The notes under the pieces are model-generated. The model worked only from the letters and a program-made list of their open reading frames with translations, was not told the DNA's origin and made no database searches. Source: Anadara kagoshimensis (Eukaryota > Mollusca > Bivalvia > Arcoida > Arcidae). Taken from it: DNA of 64,000 bases. Positions 13,001-22,000 of the stretch are shown piece after piece. Every line of letters begins with the position of its first letter. The first letter of the stretch is position 1. The position numbers and the translations under genes were made by a program. The stretch lies in contig CM037869.1 in NCBI GenBank assembly GCA_021292105.1, positions 33,206,835 through 33,270,834 on the forward strand, given 5' to 3'.

Positions 13001-16000
13001 AGACAGGAACAAGACTCTAACAGAGACCAGGCTAGAAAAAGGTCAAGGTCACCACAGTCCGGGAAAGATGTAGATGTGGAGGATGGTAAAAGGAGAAAAA
13101 TACAAGAGGAAAATATACCAGAAGGTAATACAATTCAAATATTTCTATATAAATTAGGGATGTCAACTCGGATGAAAATCACTAACCGGTACTTGAACAT
13201 CTTTCTGATCGAGTACTCCTTAAACAAAATTATCTCTGCAGTGATTAAATTAAGATTTATTATTTACAAAAAGATACAAATTTATTTAAATGTGACAATA
13301 AAGGAATTTACAATCAAGAACAAAAATAAATGATACTATTTACAGACTGTAGATTTTATATAAAATTTTATTTTAACTACTGTCTGGAGCTTGGCACGTT
13401 CTTGTCATCAATGACTTATGATTTTTATCTCAAACTGATTGCATGGCTTCCATTGAACATGTTAATGATTTTGTCCTTGCAAAAACAACCAATAAATTTG
13501 ATAGGATAGCTGTAGGTTTAATTACTGCCAACCTAAACATAACTACCTATGGTTGAAGCCATATTGATCAAGATTACTCGAGTACTCGTAGGCCAATGTG
13601 CAGAACTCAATTTATCCCCAAACCTTTTACATTGCCAAAATTTGACGTAACATATGGTGTCAATGAATGAAGATTTTACTGTATACATACAGCACACTCT
13701 GTATTCTATGGATGGTAACATTCATAACTCCACCATTTGGGATTTTTCAAGCAGAATGTTTAAATTATCATGTTTATTTTTTCAGGTGATGGTGATAAAG
13801 TAGACAAAACAGATGCTGAACCAGTGAAAGATGAGGAAAAACAATTGGACAGAAAGTCAGGTATGTACATAAAGAAACTGTATGTAAACATCACATAAAG
13901 GACTACTTTAAAGCTGTGTTTCTGTTCCTGATAGCAGAAATCGCCATTGGTTACTAAATTCTGAGGAACTCTTTGAAAAAGTAACCTTTTTTTCTAGCAA
14001 ATTTACAAAACTACTTTTAAAAGGACTATTTTCACAGAGACAGTTTTGAAATTCATAGCTCTGGACCAAGTCTGCTAACTTTTCCTGATAAAATATGTAA
14101 CAATGTCCAAGTCATTTCTAGAAGAATTGATGAAATCAGAGAGCCCAGAAAAAACCATATTGCTTTGATAAGCAAACTGACATATACTCTTTACTATGAT
14201 CTGCCATAGTGTAATTTCTTGCACCCCAGATAGAAAAATCCATAAAAAGAGAGGTACAAGATATTTCCATCTTGTACCCCCCTGTGCAAGATTGCCTACT
14301 AGCCGTTTTTCCCACAAAATTTTATAAACAAAATCAGGTGTATTGGAAGTTGAAATTGATTTTAAATTGAAAAATTGTACTTTCTGATACAAGAATTCGG
14401 CAAGCCTCATTCTGGACCAAATATATTAGAACATCGGGTTGAGATTTCCCTATCTGGCACCACAAGTTGTGATAGATTCTATTAATCCAACACAGGCAAT
14501 GAGAAAATCTGTAAAAGGGCACTTTATCACTCTCTGGAAAAAAGATGTATTAAAATTGTTGTCTTATAAATAAGTCACAGACAGTATTATTGCAATTTGA
14601 GTGGCATACTATTGTTATCCCCACCTTTTCAGTAAAGAGGGAGGATATTAAATTTGAACATCCACCTGTCCTTGCAGACCCTTGTTGTCTGTTGTAATTC
14701 TCTAAAGCACTATTTTAAGAAACTTGGTGCAAAGCATCGACAGTGATAAGAGATGCACATATCATTAACCCAAGTTAATTTGCTCCTTTTCCCTGAAAGT
14801 TATGGCACTTTGAACATAAGTGTAAATCACATAAAGTACTTACTGGTTAGGGATCCTTATTCACAGAATTTGCTTGTGTATTTTTTAGTTCATAGTGAAA
14901 AGAGTAGAAAAAGTAGCCACAGTGAGATGAAATCCCATGGTAGTCATGGTGACGAGGATAAGGGATTTAGTGATTGGTCAGATGACTCAGATGATGATAT
15001 ACTCAATCAGCCACCAGCTACTGATGCTTTACAGGTAGTGTAGTTACAGGATACTAAATATTGATACAGTCAAACCTGTGAATAAAAACTGCCTAAGTGA
15101 ACCAGTAAGTGGTCTTTATGCGAGTTGGCTTTTATATACAGGTTAAATTTATATGAATAAAGAACAATTTGGATACAATTCTACTGGCCTTTATAAGCAG
15201 GTGACCCTTATCCAAGGTGGTCTTCAAGGCAGGTTTGACTGTATATGTATAAAACAGTTCTGAGAAATGTTTGATGGACAAAAACCTACAACTAATCAAG
15301 GGGCTTTAGTTGTGTGTCACAGTATGGATCACAGTGCCTCTCATCACCTTAGTTCAAATCCTGCTCGGGACAGATCCTGTGTGAGAGAGTTTGTCAGTTT
15401 CTTTGTCCAAGGTCAGTGGCATTCTTCAAGCACTCCTGTTTTCTCCACCATACCATAACTGACTTTCTATATAAGTGAAAAAATCTTGAGTGGGACATAA
15501 AACTACTCCACTTCATAAAATAGTTGCAGACAAAATGGCAACCATTCAAGAAAGAAATAATACTCTGTCACTAAAATGAAGCACACCTGTTTCCTCCACC
15601 ATCCCTTAACTGACTCAATATTAGTGAAAAATTATGACGGATGTAAAACTCCAATACTTTACTCAGTTAAATTACTGCAGACAAGACAGCAACTTAAAGA
15701 AATAACAGCTACCTACCTACCTATCTTCTTCGGTCCTAGTGGAGCATAAGGTGAGGTACAGATCTCTTCACTTCGTCCTACTTTAGGCCTCGTTCTCTGC
15801 CGTTCTCCAACTTGGCCAGCCCATATCATTTCTTTCTTTCTTTGTTGTTCTTCTCCAGGTCTCTCTTGGTCTTCCTCTCTTTCTTTTTTCTTCTGGAGCC
15901 CAGGTCAATGCATTTTTTTCATTTTCATAGTTTCCTTTCCTTAATATATGCCCTATATATCTCCATCGCCTTGATTTTATTGCGTTTTCTACTGATGTTG

Positions 16001-19000
16001 TTTGTGTTCTTTCTCTTAGGTCTTCATTTGTTATTTTATTAGGCCAAAAGATCTTTATTCTTCTTAAGCATCTGTTCTGGAATGCTTCTAGCTTCTTTAT
16101 GTCTAGTTTTGTTAATTTCCAACCCTTGGCTCAATAAATCAAGACAGAGATGACATTGCTGTTGAAGATTCTCACTTTAGTTGTTTTACTGTATATGTTG
16201 GATTTCCACACTTTGTTAAGGGCTATGAATGCCTGCCTGGCTTTTTGTAACCTGGCATCAATGTCTTCCGTAGTGCCTCCTTCCTTGTTGAGTTTTGATC
16301 CTAAGTATGTAAATTCAGATACATCTTCTATCTCTTGTTGGTCTAGAAATAACACACTGTCACTAAAATGTAAAACATCAGCTCATATTAAATTTGATGT
16401 TTTTTTTAAAACATTTAGTCGTCTGGTGGAGCAGAACAGATAAAGGCTGAGGATAGTAGACGGAGACGAAGTCCGAGTAGAAGTAGTAGAGGCAGTCGTG
16501 TAAGTCACAGAGAAGAAAAAGGACGTAGACCGTCTACAGACAGCTCTCATAGGAGGGATCACCCGACACGTCATCGCTCCAGGTCACCAGGAAGATCTAG
16601 TAGTAGAGATGAAAAGAGGGATGATTTCAGGTAGGTATTATATGAAAGTTTGAAGGGCAATATTGATGACATTTATTTGGTAATTATAATACAGGAACTG
16701 TAAGGTGGAATATTTTCATGGGATGAAAATTTTTAGATTTCTGAAATTGTGCATTTTGCATGGGTGTAATTATTGTGTAACCAATATAAGTGGGTGTATA
16801 TTCTATATATTGTGATATATTAACCTGCATGGTAGACATTTTCGTGTTAATTTATTTAGCGTGAAATAAGTGAAAATTTACCCATGTGTAGATATTTATG
16901 TGGCAATGTGGATATCTTAGTCAGTTAATTTAGTAATTATAATGATTATGGCTATTTTAGAACATTGATTTTAGCTGTCTAATGTACATGTATATTAGAA
17001 TCATAAGGTAGTTTATACAAGGAAGGGTAAATATTTTATGTCACAGGAATAAGTAAAAAGAAATCTGTTGTAGATTTTTGACATGCCGGTCTCTAGAAAT
17101 GGGACATTATAAGTTATACAGGGCTTTGGCAGGTAACATGGCTCCTTGTACCCCGTCAAAAGATTTATATAGGTGCATTCATCTTTGATGGGGTACATGG
17201 GGCCGTGTAACCTGCCAAAGCCCTGTATAACGTTTTTGTCACCCTTCAAAGCGTTACCAGTTAGATCTTTTTAACTTCCATCTTGTATTTTGCTAGACTT
17301 GCGTACGTTGTCGCCATGTTTGTTTACCGTAACTAGACGTCAGAGATGTACGAGTTACTTCCCTTTTACCACTAAACGTGGCATGCGTTTATGTACCCCG
17401 GCAAATTTCCGAACATAGTTCTATGTACCCTGGCAAGTTAACAAATCGCTACGCGAGAAATTTCTTTGAAGGGTGACAAATTAAGATAAGGCGTTGGCTG
17501 TCTGTGTTTTGCCATCAATGGATCTTTACCAACAATTTATTGGCAAAAATGTAAAAAAAATAACCCACATCTTGTTCTCCCTAGCTGTGCTCTTGTTAAA
17601 CTGTTACATAAATATTTTCTAATTAACTCCTTTACAAATTTATAAACTATTCCATTTCTGACATTGGTTCTTAAATTGTGAAAAAATAGTAACTTTGATT
17701 TAATTGTGTGAATTTTTCTTATTGTTTCACTAGGTCTAAGGCTGATTCTGTTGGAAGCCGGCAGTCTATCACAGATAAATCAGATAATAAAGGGGACTCA
17801 CTTCAGTCTGATGATTTAATCCATAACAAACTAGATGACTCAAAGGGAAAACAAGGTACAATAAATGCCATGTATATTACTAATAAAAGTTGTTAACTCT
17901 TAGATTAATATGAGGCCACGATGACAGAGTTGTCTAAATGTTGCAGATATAGATCACACCTAGCTTCTAATTTTATTTGAGGTACAGTTAAACATAAATA
18001 TAACGAACATGCTTAAAACGAATACATGGATAGAACGAAGTCAATTATTTGACCCGACCGATTTTCTATATAAGTCTTTATACAACAATATATAACGAAG
18101 TCGCTTTATAAAAAGTTAAAAATAGAGTTGCTAGGGCTTCATTATAAACGTGTTTTACTGTAGACCATAGTGTGAGAGAGCTTGTCTGTTCGCTTGCTAC
18201 AGGTTGGTTGTTGTTTCTCCAGACATTCTGGTTTTCTCCATCACTTTTGATCATACATCATAATAATATTCATATACAATGATCCTAGTTAATACATAAA
18301 TGATGCACATTTCCTAATAATGTAGACCAAACATGCACCTTTTTACCCTAAACTTAAATGAACTGATCTGTAATAAATATTAAAATTAAAGGTCAAGTGG
18401 ACAGGTCAATATTATTTGGCTATACATATTTGATGTTATGTCATATTTGTGATTTTATATGTTTGTTGTTTAGATGACCTTGATATGGATGAGGATGACG
18501 ATGACAACATGTCTTATGATTCTATATCCAGTGAAGAGGAAGGCATTCTGGGATTGGATGATGGCGATAACGAGAAAAAACCAAGTAAGTCAAATATGAA
18601 ACTAAGGAATTGAACACACACACACACTTAACTTGTGTATATTGTACATGTACATTACAGTGGTATCTATCAGAATTGAAAACTTGAACTTCTTCACCTG
18701 TATTTTGTACTTACATGTACTTACTTACTAGTATACTCTTAATCCCCACTGGGACATTAGGTACCAACAAGCGTCCTCCATTTGTCTCTGTGGATCACAG
18801 TGTGTTGAACTTGCCCCCAGGTGTATCCCAGCTACTGTAGTTCTACTTAGATGATTCTCCTCCATGTGGTACAAGGTCTACCAGCTTTTTTTCCAGGTGG
18901 TGTCCAATTCAAAGCTGTTTTTGGTATTCTCTCATTTAGCATTCTCATCACATGACCTAACCATCTAAAACATCATTGTTTTATCTGTATGGTGATGCTG

Positions 19001-22000
19001 TTACATTTACTGTATTTTGTATTATTGAAAGATTAAACAATTTTTTTTCAATACTAATTGCTTGAAATGAAAACCCTCGCTGCTTATTTCTGTAATAACA
19101 TTTTATAGGACAATTTAAAGTTGACATATTTTTTTGTAATTCCTTTAGAGCAAGTGACACATCTTGATCTTGAAATAATCTTGACTCATACATTTTATAC
19201 CAATCACTTGAATACTTTGATTACAAGTGGAATACGAATGAAAATGGATGTGTATGGGACTTACAGTTTTAACTGACTTATATATGTAAAAAATAAAGAC
19301 TGAAATTAGATGTCATCTTGCCTAAAGCCTGTCAAATATTCCAAGTGGAAATTTAGTTTTAGGGATTACTTTTTGTAGGCAATAGTGGTAAAATTCAAAC
19401 TTTAAGAAAGAGATGGCCACACACTTAAGCAGGCCTTAGATAGAATTTTTAATTCCACTTGGCACAGTGCCTAGTTGAATAAGAAAACCACTCGGCACTT
19501 GGAAATTTAACTCGGCACAGTCACCACAAGTGTAAAAGATAATATTGTGATATCTTTGACATACTGTACTTTTACAGACGACTGACAAATATATAAACAC
19601 TCGGAACATTGGTTGGATTTTACGTTACACTAAGTGGCTTCCAAATGCAAAACCGTTTGCACATATGATGCAAAAGTTGATTCACGCTTGTAACAGAACG
19701 GCAAGAGCTAAGATCGATACAATTGACCTCAGAGGGGTCACACTAACTTCAATCTTTTTTTCTCCAAAACTTTCGCCAGAACTATTTTTTTCGCCAAATG
19801 TAATTTTTAGGGCCAAAGATATTTTTTGATCTAATTGTAATTTCTAGCGAAAATTTAAGAGAATACAATGCATGTCTGATGACATGAAAAACAACAACAG
19901 TTTTCCTGTTTGATTTTTTTTATATGATGGCAACTTTGGAGCTTTAGCCAAATTCTCCATGTCGTCAGTTAGTTTACGTTTTACCATAATGGTACAATGG
20001 CGATATTGCCAATAATCTGATTTCTTTGACTTCGCATGTCCATTTATAAGTCTATCAATTGGTTGATCGAAGATGAGGCACAAGCGTCGTAATTATCGAC
20101 AAGTGCTCATCTGTTTTTAAGCGTCCAAAGATCTATCGCCAATAATTAATTGTTCTAAATTACCTATGTTTATCCGTAAATGTGCTTGCGATATTACACA
20201 GAAGCCGGTCGCTGCTTGGTTAACACTCGCAGACAACGTTTATTAATCTCGTTAAAGGATTAATACACCTGTAATTAACACCTTCACACGTGGACTTTTG
20301 TTAATGCAACATCATGGGCATGGCTTTGATGACCCAAATAAACACACATTCGAAACTCACTAGATCGATCGTTTGATATACACATAGTCAGAGACGAAAA
20401 CCAGTTGCCTTAACGATTCTCTGCTCATGTCCGTGATGCGCAGTGAACCTGTAAATGTAAACATTTTTTTCGCCATCACTTTCACCTATGTTTAGCTTTT
20501 ATCGCCAAATTTATTTATTTTTCTCATTTTGAAAAAAATGAACGGCAGCGTGAACCATGGCTCAGGCTCCTTATACACGATTTTCCCGACCTACACTAAA
20601 TTTTCTGATAAATTAAACTCGGCACAGTCACGAGTGCAATAAAAACATCACTCGTCCCAGAACACATTTCACTCGTCAGGACGAGTGGACGAGTGAATAA
20701 TCGAAGCCCTGTTAAGTCAGTCCACTATTACCATACAATGAGGCTGACATATACCTTTTATACATCTAAACATCTAACTGGTATCAAAGATATCTATGTG
20801 CGGAAATTAAGGAACTTTAAATGAACATTTCGGAACAAATAAGTCATTTAAGGTAATCTGTGGTATATGAGTTGAGTAATGAATGGTGTTTAATGTCCCA
20901 GTCAAGAATATTTCACTTATATCAAGATGTCATCAACTAAAGGCGATGGTGCAGAAATTTTGCCTGTGCGTTGCACTGATGGCTTTATACAGCAGGGTTC
21001 TTTATCCTGCCACACTTAAGGTAACAAGAGACCTAGTTTATTTTAAGTTCCCATCTGGAAAAAAATATGACTTTCATTTCGTAATGTATAGTGCTTGGCG
21101 AAAGAACAGCCACTGCCTAGTTTCAACTCTTGGGTCAGACCCGGTCGATCCCATAACCTCCCACTTATGGAGCGAGCACACTACCAACTGAGCTACCGCA
21201 GTGGTCTCTATGGTATTTGAGAATAGATGTGTAAGCTATTAAATTCCTACTTTAATAACTTTAAACTTCTTGTATTTGTAGGTATTGTTGATGCTTTAGA
21301 TGTTGATTGGGCCAGTTTGATGAAGGAATCCCAAACTAAAGTTCAGACTGCTGATTCAGCATTACAGAGATTTAAACCAGGAGCCATATTTACAGAGATT
21401 GGTGTTTCCAAGGAACGTGTCGGAGCTGAAATGTTTGAACGAATACAGGCAGTATGTCAGAAACAGTTGGATGGGGAACAAGGAGAAGATAGAGGTTTGT
21501 TTATACTCTTAGATACATACACAGTGTGTATGTACAAACCCCCGTATCAGGTTGAGTCCTTTTTAGTAGTGATACGGCTACTAAAAAAGGTCGAGACCTG
21601 ATACAAAGGGTTGTACATACACACTGTGTATATGATATTTTTATCTTACATTTCCAACTAGATTATTTATACTAATAAAAAACAGCACTTTATGTGAAAA
21701 AAATATATTTTACCACAGAAAAATGCTAAACTATGTTTTGACATATGTTCTGCAGTAATGACATCATTATTTACATTACTTACATGTTTGTATGAAGTCA
21801 GTCAGTTCATGGATGGTGGAGGAAACCTGCTTTGTTTATACTCTTAGATACAAGAGTTTTGTTTTGTTTTGAATTGAGTAGAACGGGGAAGAGTATTGGC
21901 GTATTTCTCCCCAGTCAAGATTCTTTCACTTACATATTTATATGAAGTCAGTCAGTTCATGGATGGTGGAGGAAACCCAAATACCCAGCAAACTTTCTCA

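Noticed and set aside
20883-21191. 102-codon ORF before exon p
   Set aside because: It lies entirely within a SINE-A copy; similar ORFs occur in other SINE-A copies (37564-37881, 53999-54277).
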